Assembly: GCA_964580235.1 (NCBI GenBank)
Contig: CAZOJY010000035.1
Coordinates: forward strand, 1-28,669
Direction of reading: 5' to 3'
DNA length: 28,669 bases
DNA from: G020348385 sp964580235
GTDB lineage: Bacteria > Acidobacteriota > Aminicenantia > Aminicenantales > Aminicenantaceae
A model generated the notes under the pieces. The model had not been told where the DNA came from. It saw only the letters and a program-made list of their open reading frames with translations, and did no database searches. Position numbers and translations under genes: made by a program. Of the stretch, positions 16,105 to 23,143 are shown one piece after another. How positions within the stretch are numbered: the stretch's first letter is position 1; each line of letters starts with the position of its first letter.

Positions 16105-17184
16105 TTACTTTTCCAACTTTCTTGTGGCAAGTCCTGTGGCCACTCCAAAAAGGGCAGCCATTTCTTCAAAATAGATGCTGTCGAATTTTTTTTCATCGTA
16201 ATAAATTCTTCTGAAAGGATTAAACAGCTCTGTGCGCATGTTAAACTTCTGCTCGAATTTAGCAGCAAGATCTTTAAGTTTAGAAAGGCCTCCGCTAAGA
16301 AAAATAGCTTCGATTTTTCTCTCTGCCTTTTCACCGGCTTCGTAGAAAGAAAATGTTTTTTCGATTTCTTCAAGGATGTTTTGAATGTTCATGTTCAGGA
16401 TTGCCTCATATCTTTCGGGCTCAACGTTTTTCACGGGGAGGCCTTTGAGCAGCTTTTCGGCATCGTCAAAGCTGATCCCCAAGTCCTTGCTGATATTTTC
16501 TGTAAAGAAGGAGCCTCCCAGAGAAAGGTCTCGGAAGAGTTGGGGGATGTTTTTTTCGATGATGATAACATTGGTGATGTTTGCTCCTAGATTGATGATG
16601 GCAATTGTTTTTTCTTTGCTGAGTTCAGGATAGTTCATATCCAGCGCATTTTGAAGGGCAAATACATCGACTTCGATAGCCTCTAGATTCTTCCGGGCTT
16701 GGTTAACGACATTGCTGTAGTTGGCGATTTTATCTTTTTTCGCCGCCACAAGAAGTATATCGAGATTTTTGTCCTCTGAATATTCAGAGGATTTTAAGAT
16801 GGCATAATCAACGTTTGTTTCCTCATAAGGATAAGGAATGTTGTGTTTGGCTTCCCAGATGATGGATTCGGCCAGTTCTTCCGTATCCATAGAAGGCAGG
16901 GAAATCTTTTTAATAATAACGGAATTCCCTGATACAGAGATCACGACATTTTTGTTGGCAATTTTGTTTTCATCGAATATCATCCTGATAGTTTCCACGA
17001 CGGCAGCCGAGTCGATAATTGTTCCTTCGACGATGGCATCGTGAGGCAGAAGCTCATACCCGATTTTTTTTATTTCATAGAGTTCTTCTGTGCCTTTTTT
17101 CTTTGATTTGAGCTCGACTGCTTTAATGGCGTAGGAACCGATGTCCAATCCGATTAAAGCTTTTTCTCGACTGAATCCCAACAT
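16105..17184 (-). CDS. pilM: Type IV pilus assembly ATPase-fold protein PilM
   Basis: 359 residues of the actin/FtsA fold, cytoplasmic. The phosphate-1 motif is IGLDIGSYAIKAVELK at 11-26. IAIINLGANITNVIII is the second phosphate loop, and IFLSGGLSKLKDLA is the adenosine motif. PilM binds the N-terminal peptide of PilN, encoded next. The length is typical of the family. It lies 12 nt after coaD, making the two genes probable operon partners. Confidence 0.95.
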   Translation of the reverse strand: MLGFSREKALIGLDIGSYAIKAVELKSKKKGTEELYEIKKIGYELLPHDAIVEGTIIDSAAVVETIRMIFDENKIANKNVVISVSGNSVIIKKISLPSMDTEELAESIIWEAKHNIPYPYEETNVDYAILKSSEYSEDKNLDILLVAAKKDKIANYSNVVNQARKNLEAIEVDVFALQNALDMNYPELSKEKTIAIINLGANITNVIIIEKNIPQLFRDLSLGGSFFTENISKDLGISFDDAEKLLKGLPVKNVEPERYEAILNMNIQNILEEIEKTFSFYEAGEKAERKIEAIFLSGGLSKLKDLAAKFEQKFNMRTELFNPFRRIYYDEKKFDSIYFEEMAALFGVATGLATRKLEK

Positions 17185-17196
17185 TTTATTTTCCTT

Positions 17197-17700
17197 TTAT
17201 ATTGAATTTGTTTTTGGGGCTGTCTGGTACTTATTGCGCAGTTTATCCCTGACGTCCCCAGGAACGAGGCCCTCCAGACATCCTCCCAGCATGCTGACCT
17301 CTTTGACGAGTCTTGAGCTAAGGAAGGAATAGTTGACACTGGGCATCATGAATAATGTTTCGATTTCGGGATCAAGTTTCCTGTTCATCAGTGCCATCTG
17401 GAATTCGTATTCAAAATCAGAGATTGCTCTCAAACCTCTAATGATCATCTTGGATTCATTCGTTTTTGCAAAATCAACCAGAAGTCCGTGAAATGATTTT
17501 ACTTCGACGTTTTCATTCTCTGCAAATATCTCCTGGATCATTGTAACCCTTTCTTTAGTCGAAAAAAGGGACTTCTTTTTGGGATTTTCCAGAACAGCAA
17601 CCAATATCTGGTCGAAAATCTCGAGCCCCCTTTGGATAATGTCAACATGTCCATTGGTAATCGGATCGAACGAGCCAGGGTAAACCGCCTTTTTTATCAT
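17197..17700 (-). CDS. coaD: Phosphopantetheine adenylyltransferase
   Basis: Transfers AMP to 4'-phosphopantetheine to give dephospho-CoA, the step after CoaBC. The protein is 167 residues, typical for the family. The nucleotidyltransferase signature is GSFDPITNGH at 9-18, RGLRAISDFEYEFQMA lies at 88-103 and SSRLVKEV at 128-135. I start at the ATG at 17700 (MIKKAVYPGSFDP). The frame stays open upstream to a TTG at 17766, but that TTG is the -35 box of the likely promoter and the extension has no family counterpart. The ribosome site is weak. It is the first gene of the minus-strand operon that continues with pilM to pilQ. Confidence 0.95.
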   Translation of the reverse strand: MIKKAVYPGSFDPITNGHVDIIQRGLEIFDQILVAVLENPKKKSLFSTKERVTMIQEIFAENENVEVKSFHGLLVDFAKTNESKMIIRGLRAISDFEYEFQMALMNRKLDPEIETLFMMPSVNYSFLSSRLVKEVSMLGGCLEGLVPGDVRDKLRNKYQTAPKTNSI

Positions 17701-17739
17701 GTATGCACAATGGACTCTTTCACCTGGGTTGTTTAATTT

Positions 17740-17766
17740 AGTATCAAATAAATTTTGCTTTGTCAA
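17740..17766 (-). promoter_or_regulatory. Likely promoter of the coaD-pilMNOPQ operon
   Basis: On the minus strand there is a perfect -35 TTGACA (17761-17766). GATACT (17740-17745) lies 15 nt further on as a fair -10, or TACTAA at 17 nt. This leaves a leader of roughly 30 nt to the coaD ATG. The -10 is the weaker element. Confidence 0.45.
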
Positions 17767-18112
17767 TTAAATCCCATCCAAATCTGTAATTTTTTTCCCA
17801 TTCTTTATTAACTGGTGCCTCTTCAGTCCTTTCCATTCATTTTATTCATTCCGGTATTGTCGTCAATCACCGAAAAGGAGGATATACAGGGGGATATTTT
17901 TTGCGCTTTTCTCACCCCTAAAGGTTAGGACGCTTGAGCGCCCTTTATTGTCCTATAATCCCATGAGATAGCAATTCTGGACAGGAAAACATAAGGACTC
18001 TTTCCCAGTTTATGTGGAGATCAGCGGAAAATACATAGGGTGAATTCTTAATGATATTTGTCTATAATAGATAGGCGGCTATCGGTCGATAAAAAACATA
18101 ACGAGAGAAAAA
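17767..18112. other. Gene-free intergenic region between divergent coaD and pcm
   Basis: 346 nt with no credible reading frame. It holds the pcm promoter candidate near its right end. It also has an inverted repeat TAGGAC (17926-17931) / GTCCTA (17950-17955) that overlaps a second TATAAT (17954-17959) and encloses a small palindrome CGCTTGAGCG (17931-17940). An isolated AAAGGAGG near 17875 is followed by no start codon with a frame of useful length. Confidence 0.5.
18040..18068 (+). promoter_or_regulatory. Possible promoter of pcm
   Basis: A perfect -10 TATAAT (18063-18068) lies 45 nt before the pcm start. The -35 position (18040-18045, GTGAAT) is poor, so the promoter may need an activator or be weak. 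Confidence 0.35.
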
Positions 18113-18868
18113 ATGAAAATCCTAAAATTTTTATCTGTTTTCATTTCTCTTCTTATTTCGTTTAGTTCTCTTTTTTCCTTAGATGCAGAGCAAAATGTCT
18201 ATGTGCAGGCGAGGAAAAATATGGTGGCAGATCAACTTGCTGCCAGGGACATCACGGATGGAAAAGTCCTGGATGTGATGGGAAAAGTTCCACGTCATCT
18301 GTTTGTTAGTTCCAAGTTCCAAAGCCTGGCCTATTCGGACCGTCCGCTGCCTATAGATGAAGGTCAGACGATCTCCCAGCCGTATATTGTGGCCTTGATG
18401 ACGCAGCTCCTCCGCCTGAAACCTGGAGATAATGTGCTGGAGATTGGAACCGGATCCGGCTATCAAGCCGCCGTTTTGACGTATTTCACCGATAAGGTCT
18501 ATTCGATCGAAATCAGGGAGAACCTCGCCAAAAAAGCGTCAGAAACGTTAAAGCGATTGCGTTATGATCAAGTCCGGGTCAAATGGGCTGATGGCTATTT
18601 TGGCTGGAAGGAAGCCGCTCCGTTTGATGCGATAATAGTGACTTGTGCGGCCAACCATATCCCACCTCCTCTTTTAGATCAGCTAAAGGAGGGGGGAAGG
18701 TTGATTATTCCCCTCGGGAGCACCCTGTACTACCAGACTCTGACTCTGATAACCAAAAAAAATGGAAAACCAAGCGTCCAACATGTATCAGGCGTAACCT
18801 TTGTTCCGATGACGGGTAAAGTCCAGGAGAAGAGGCAGGATCAGATAACCGACAGCTGCCAGCATTAA
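18113..18868 (+). CDS. pcm: Protein-L-isoaspartate O-methyltransferase, exported form
   Basis: Repairs isoaspartyl residues in aged proteins using S-adenosylmethionine. Residues 1-22 (MKILKFLSVFISLLISFSSL plus FS) form a signal peptide, so the enzyme should act in the periplasm. The catalytic domain has RHLFVSSKFQSLAYSDRPLPI, GQTISQP at 84-90, the SAM motif VLEIGTGSGYQAAVL at 108-122 and GGRLIIPLG at 194-202. The family normally ends close after the FVPMTG phrase (230-235). Here about 16 further residues run on. The last 26 codons overlap, tail to tail, the end of the opposing membrane-protein gene. It is a single-gene unit. Confidence 0.93.
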   Translation: MKILKFLSVFISLLISFSSLFSLDAEQNVYVQARKNMVADQLAARDITDGKVLDVMGKVPRHLFVSSKFQSLAYSDRPLPIDEGQTISQPYIVALMTQLLRLKPGDNVLEIGTGSGYQAAVLTYFTDKVYSIEIRENLAKKASETLKRLRYDQVRVKWADGYFGWKEAAPFDAIIVTCAANHIPPPLLDQLKEGGRLIIPLGSTLYYQTLTLITKKNGKPSVQHVSGVTFVPMTGKVQEKRQDQITDSCQH

Positions 18869-21211
18869 AACACAATTGTATCCTCCCATAAAAGCGATCA
18901 TCAGGGCTGCTATGGAATTGACCACCGAGGAGAAGGCATTGGTCGCCCATGCCCATGGAATTAGTTCCTTATTAGTTCTTTCCAATAATCGAATTCCAGT
19001 CGGAAAAGGGAATCCCAACAGAAAACCCAGGGGAAAAATCAAGCAAACCGTTAACACCATTTTTGGAATCAGCGTTAATCCGATGAAATTGTTGAATAAA
19101 ACGGGCAGTGCCAGGATGTCGGCCAGAATGAAACAAGCAGATAATAAAACGGGAAAGATAACGTTCCTCCTGAGATTTTGTCCGAGGAGTTTTTTTGATA
19201 GGAGGCTTCCGATTCCAGATGAGAAAAGCAGGGCAAAAATTATGATTGCGGTGGAATAGAGAGGATGCCCCAAAAACAGAATAAATTTTTGGATCAGTGT
19301 AATCTCCACGAACATGAAACTCATCCCAATCAAACTGAAATACAGGAAAATTTTTTTGAAATTTGAATTCTTGGCGTGTTTTTTTCTTCGGAAAAGAAAA
19401 GCCGGCCCGAGAATCAAAAAAAATGCAACACATATGGCTTGAACAAAGAGAAAAAAAACGAGAAATTCTCCCTGCAAAAATGGCAGCCATTTTTGGCCTA
19501 GAGCAATGAATGTGGCCTTGATTTTGCTCAGCTTAAAAAAGTTGGCAAAAAACGGGCGGTTGTCCGTAACCGGTTTCACTTGGAACAGGTAATCTTTGTA
19601 AAATTTTCTGGCTTCGCTGGATGATAAAAGTCGTCGTGTTATGTTGTAGTATAATGGCTCTTTGAAGCGGTTATGGATGTTTGTTTCTTCAGGCTTTATT
19701 CCTGGATAAAAAACCAAATCAAAAAGACATTTTTCGCTAAATACTTTTAGAGCCTTTATGTCTTTTGCTGTGTATGGATTTTTTTTTATAAAAAAGCTGA
19801 TGGTCCCCCAGCTCCTGAGAATAATGATATGCCGATCAGGAAAATCGGTGAATTTTCTCAGGGCATCTATCCATGTAGCCATGACCCGGATTTCTTGGCG
19901 GGGAGGAGGAAGGAGATACATGGTCAAGCTGGCTATTCCTTTATCAGAAAGCCGGTTTAATGTCTCCTGGAATGATTCTCTAGTGTATAGGTAATTTTCC
20001 CCAATTCCGAACTCGCCCGTTCCGGCTGGCCCGAAAACGTCGGCAAGGGAAAATACAATCAACTCAAAACTTTCTTTTTCTCCCGACAGGGAAGATCGGC
20101 TGTTAGAGAAGAGGGAGTGAACGTTAGCGCTCTTATAGATCTGGCCAGAAAAATGGGCAAGATCTTGATCGAGGATAGTTTTAATTAAAGGATTATTTTC
20201 GATGACCTTAACGTGAGAAGCTCTGTATCGGAGAGCAGCCAAAACGTCTAGACCGCCCTTGGGCTCGAGCACCAGAACACGAGGTTGATTCAGAATATAA
20301 TAGGGAAAGGATGAGGGAAGATAGGATATGAAATTGAAAGAAGGATCATCCAGATCTTCGACATGAGTGATGGCGTTAAGTTCTCCCCCGTCAACCGAAA
20401 GGCCGAGCTGGGGCGGGAGATTTTGACTGTAGAGAAGACTCAAACCTGGAGCATACCGCACGGCGGGAGAATCGATGATATCCACTCGAGAAATAGCACT
20501 CCATTTGGTGAAAAGATGTTTTGCTCCAGGATACCTCAGAGAAACCGGCATGGCTTTGAAATCAGATATGCGAAAAGACAACCAGGATGGTCCTGTGACA
20601 AAAAGGCCGATTTCTGCCACCAGCAACAGAAAAATCAGGAGTTTGAATGCCAGAGATCTTTTGGGACTGAAAAGCCAGGCTGAAATCAGAGCCAGACAGG
20701 AAAGGATTGGAAAGACGCCTTTATCGCCCTTTGGAAGAAAGATCAAAATTGCAAGAAAAGTGCCGGCTCCTGCTCCGAAAAGATCGAAGAAATAAATGGT
20801 GTTGATGCTGTTTGCGGCTCTTGTGACCGCAAAGGAAATTATGACTCCAGCAAAAAAAAAGGGTAGGCTTAGAATCACATAGTAGAGAAATACGTCAAAA
20901 ATCAGTGTTTTGTCCCAGGACAGCTTGATGAGATCAAATGGGATGGCATTGCAAAGGAGAAAACTCAACATTATTGTGAGAGAAAGTAGAATGGCAGTGG
21001 TTGAAAGAAATTTTGCCTTCTGCAAATGGAAAATTTTTTTATAAATGGCTAAAAAAGAACCTGCAGATCCGTAACCGAGAAAGGCAATACTGACCACGAG
21101 AAATGCGAAGTGGTATTGCTGTGAAACAGAGAAGAAACGCGTAAGAGATATTTCCAGGCAAAGTGTTACTGAAGATATAAAGAAGATTCCGGTCAAAAAA
21201 CGGATTTTCAT
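18788..21211 (-). CDS. Polytopic membrane protein with a spermidine-synthase-like domain
   Basis: 807 residues in three parts: an N-terminal bundle of about six to eight membrane helices (1-225), a soluble Rossmann-type region (about 226-560), and a C-terminal membrane bundle (about 575-800) with MSFMFVEITLIQKFILFLGHP and a GFLLGFPFPTGIRLL phrase. This layout is shared by uncharacterised spermidine-synthase-like membrane proteins of Acidobacteriota and relatives. The would-be SAM loop reads VLEPKGGLDVLAALRYRAS followed by VKVIENNPLI, so the usual G-x-G-G-G is only partly kept and catalysis is unproven. The ATG is at 21211 with no strong ribosome site. The 3' end overlaps pcm by 81 nt. Confidence 0.8.
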   Translation of the reverse strand: MKIRFLTGIFFISSVTLCLEISLTRFFSVSQQYHFAFLVVSIAFLGYGSAGSFLAIYKKIFHLQKAKFLSTTAILLSLTIMLSFLLCNAIPFDLIKLSWDKTLIFDVFLYYVILSLPFFFAGVIISFAVTRAANSINTIYFFDLFGAGAGTFLAILIFLPKGDKGVFPILSCLALISAWLFSPKRSLAFKLLIFLLLVAEIGLFVTGPSWLSFRISDFKAMPVSLRYPGAKHLFTKWSAISRVDIIDSPAVRYAPGLSLLYSQNLPPQLGLSVDGGELNAITHVEDLDDPSFNFISYLPSSFPYYILNQPRVLVLEPKGGLDVLAALRYRASHVKVIENNPLIKTILDQDLAHFSGQIYKSANVHSLFSNSRSSLSGEKESFELIVFSLADVFGPAGTGEFGIGENYLYTRESFQETLNRLSDKGIASLTMYLLPPPRQEIRVMATWIDALRKFTDFPDRHIIILRSWGTISFFIKKNPYTAKDIKALKVFSEKCLFDLVFYPGIKPEETNIHNRFKEPLYYNITRRLLSSSEARKFYKDYLFQVKPVTDNRPFFANFFKLSKIKATFIALGQKWLPFLQGEFLVFFLFVQAICVAFFLILGPAFLFRRKKHAKNSNFKKIFLYFSLIGMSFMFVEITLIQKFILFLGHPLYSTAIIIFALLFSSGIGSLLSKKLLGQNLRRNVIFPVLLSACFILADILALPVLFNNFIGLTLIPKMVLTVCLIFPLGFLLGFPFPTGIRLLERTNKELIPWAWATNAFSSVVNSIAALMIAFMGGYNCVLMLAAVGYLILPLLLDFTRHRNKGYA

Positions 21212-21274
21212 TTTAAGTTTGAGGTGACTGCGGCCATCTCAACTGTACATAAGCAAGCTTAGATTCCAATCCAG

Positions 21275-21303
21275 ACTATATAACAGGAATTGGAAAACTT
21301 CAA
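21275..21303 (-). promoter_or_regulatory. Likely promoter of the spermidine-synthase-like membrane protein gene
   Basis: On the minus strand: TTGAAG (21298-21303), a 17-nt spacer, TATAGT (21275-21280). This gives four and five of six matches to the sigma-70 boxes. Transcription would start near 21268, about 57 nt before the ATG. Confidence 0.45.
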
Positions 21304-21371
21304 ACTCAGCTTCCTGCCGGTTGAGAGGGTTGCTTTTGTACTGTTCTTATGCTAACTTTACAGGCGAGCGA

Positions 21372-22772
21372 ATGATAAAATTCGGCACTTCCGGTTGGCG
21401 AGCCGTAATGGGGGAAGAATTCACTTTTCAGAATGTTCGAATTGTCGTGCAGGCAGTGGCGAATTATCTGAAGAAAAAATATGCCGGGAAGAAAGTTTTG
21501 GTTGTTGTTAATTACGACACCCGTTTTCTGTCAGAAAGGTTCGCTTTTGAAGCCGCAAAAATCCTGTCTCATAACATGATTCATGTCTTTCTCTCCGATA
21601 GAGATGCCCCTTCCCAGGCTCAGGCTTTGCAGGTTATCAAGAGAAAGGCAAATGCCGGAATAAATTTTACTGCCTCTTTCAATCCGCCAGAGTATAATGG
21701 TTTAAAGTTCAACACAGAAAAAGGAGCCCCGGCTCTTTCAGAAGTGACGGAAAAAATCGAAGCTGAGCTAAAACTCCTCACGTCAGAATATTCCTTTTGT
21801 CCCCTTTATCCCAGTGAAGAATTTATCGAAAAAATCGACCTTCAGCAGGATTATCTTTCATTTATCCAAAACAAAATAGATTTTGATCTAATCCGGAAAT
21901 CCAGGATAAAAGTGGCTGTTGATCCTCTTTACGGCACGAGCCGAGAATACCTGGATGAGATATTGGAGGAAAATCATATCCCTGTGGAGGAAATCCATGG
22001 GTACATCGATCCCTATTTTGGCGGAATTGCTCCATCTTGTTCTGAGGAGAATATGAAAGAGCTCAAAACCTTTGTAAAAGAAAAAGGATGCCAGATAGGG
22101 ATTGCCACCGATGCAGACGGAGACCGGTTTGGAATTTTGGATGAAAAGGGAAACTTTATCATACAAAACTTGATCGTCTCTCTTGTGTTGGATTATCTTG
22201 TGACGAAGAAAATGTGGAGAGGAGGCGTTGCCCGTTCTGTGGCGACAACGCACCTCGTGGATCGGATAGCGAGAGAATACAGTCTTCCTCTTTTCAGAAC
22301 GCCTGTGGGATTCAAACACATTGCGGACCTTTTTCTGAAGAAAAAGATTGTATTCGGAGCCGAAGAAAGTGCCTGCATGGCCATCAAAGACCATCTTCCT
22401 GAGAAAGATGGTATCTTTGCCGGGCTCCTGGTTGTGGAGATGATGGCAGCGACAGGAAAGAACCTGACAGAGCTGACCGATGACTTGTTCGACAAATATG
22501 GAAAGAGAGTCGGACAGCAAAAAAATGTTCCTCTAAACTCTGAGAAAGGGGAAAAACTGGGAAAATTGAAAAAAAATCCTCCCAAAAAAGTCGGAGGAAG
22601 AAAAGTGATAAACTCTCATGATATCGATGGAATCAAATTGAATTTTTCCGGAGATGACTGGCTTCTTCTCCGCCCTTCGGGTACGGAACCGCTTATCCGC
22701 TGTTATGCTGAAGCAGGTTCACAAAAAGAGGTCGGTAATCTGATGAAGAATGGGCTTGATTTATTGGGCTGA
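21372..22772 (+). CDS. Phosphoglucomutase/phosphomannomutase family protein
   Basis: 466 residues of the alpha-D-phosphohexomutase fold, interconverting hexose 1- and 6-phosphates in the cytoplasm. Substrate (glucose, mannose or glucosamine) is not settled by sequence. It starts MIKFGTSGWR. The phosphoserine loop is TASFNPPEYNG (100-110), with Ser102 kept but the usual His replaced by Phe103. The metal loop is TDADGDRFG (246-254), the sugar loop GAEES (329-333) and the phosphate loop RPSGTEP (434-440). I start at the ATG at 21372. The frame stays open up to a TTG at 21321 but those extra residues do not belong to the family. A glucose role would pair with galU at 684. The stop is one base before the next ATG. 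Confidence 0.92.
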   Translation: MIKFGTSGWRAVMGEEFTFQNVRIVVQAVANYLKKKYAGKKVLVVVNYDTRFLSERFAFEAAKILSHNMIHVFLSDRDAPSQAQALQVIKRKANAGINFTASFNPPEYNGLKFNTEKGAPALSEVTEKIEAELKLLTSEYSFCPLYPSEEFIEKIDLQQDYLSFIQNKIDFDLIRKSRIKVAVDPLYGTSREYLDEILEENHIPVEEIHGYIDPYFGGIAPSCSEENMKELKTFVKEKGCQIGIATDADGDRFGILDEKGNFIIQNLIVSLVLDYLVTKKMWRGGVARSVATTHLVDRIAREYSLPLFRTPVGFKHIADLFLKKKIVFGAEESACMAIKDHLPEKDGIFAGLLVVEMMAATGKNLTELTDDLFDKYGKRVGQQKNVPLNSEKGEKLGKLKKNPPKKVGGRKVINSHDIDGIKLNFSGDDWLLLRPSGTEPLIRCYAEAGSQKEVGNLMKNGLDLLG

Positions 22773-22773
22773 T

Positions 22774-23082
22774 ATGAAAAAAGAAAAGGGCTCTTCTTCT
22801 TTTAAGAAAAAAATCATTATTGGGGGGGTGGGATTTCTGCTGTTTGTTTTGACTGTCGCTTCCTTTTTTGGCAAAAGGGGACTGCTCGAGATATACAGGA
22901 CTAAACGAAGACAAGAGGTTCTCCTTCAAAAAATTGAACTGCTTGAGACAAAAAAGGGAAAACTAGAACGAGATATTGATGAACTGCAGAAGAATCCGAA
23001 GGCGGTTGAAGAAAGAGCCCGAGAAAAGCTCGGACTGGTCAAAAAAGGCGAGATAGTCATCATCGAAAAAAAGAGCCGCTGA
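22774..23082 (+). CDS. FtsB/DivIC-type septum formation initiator
   Basis: 102 residues: a basic cytoplasmic start, one membrane helix (about 14-32), a coiled coil (38-75) and the short C-terminal motif AREKLGLVKKGE (82-93) typical of FtsB/DivIC. These proteins belong to the FtsQLB division complex in the inner membrane. The ATG at 22774 follows the mutase stop by one base. An in-frame ATG at 22750 inside the mutase gene would add eight residues and cannot be excluded. Neither start has a clear ribosome site. Confidence 0.85.
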   Translation: MKKEKGSSSFKKKIIIGGVGFLLFVLTVASFFGKRGLLEIYRTKRRQEVLLQKIELLETKKGKLERDIDELQKNPKAVEERAREKLGLVKKGEIVIIEKKSR

Positions 23083-23143
23083 TCTGGGTTTTATCTCCAT
23101 CGGTTCTCCCGCTCCTATTGATTCACGATCCTAAACAAGAAAA

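Noticed and set aside
17701..17766. N-terminal extension of CoaD from a TTG at 17766
   Set aside because: The TTG is part of a perfect -35 box, and the family starts at MIKKAVYPGSFDP.
18693..18713. Hairpin GGGGAA/TTCCCC near the end of pcm
   Set aside because: It lies in conserved coding sequence (GGRLIIPLG) and is not followed by a T-run, so it is probably a codon coincidence.
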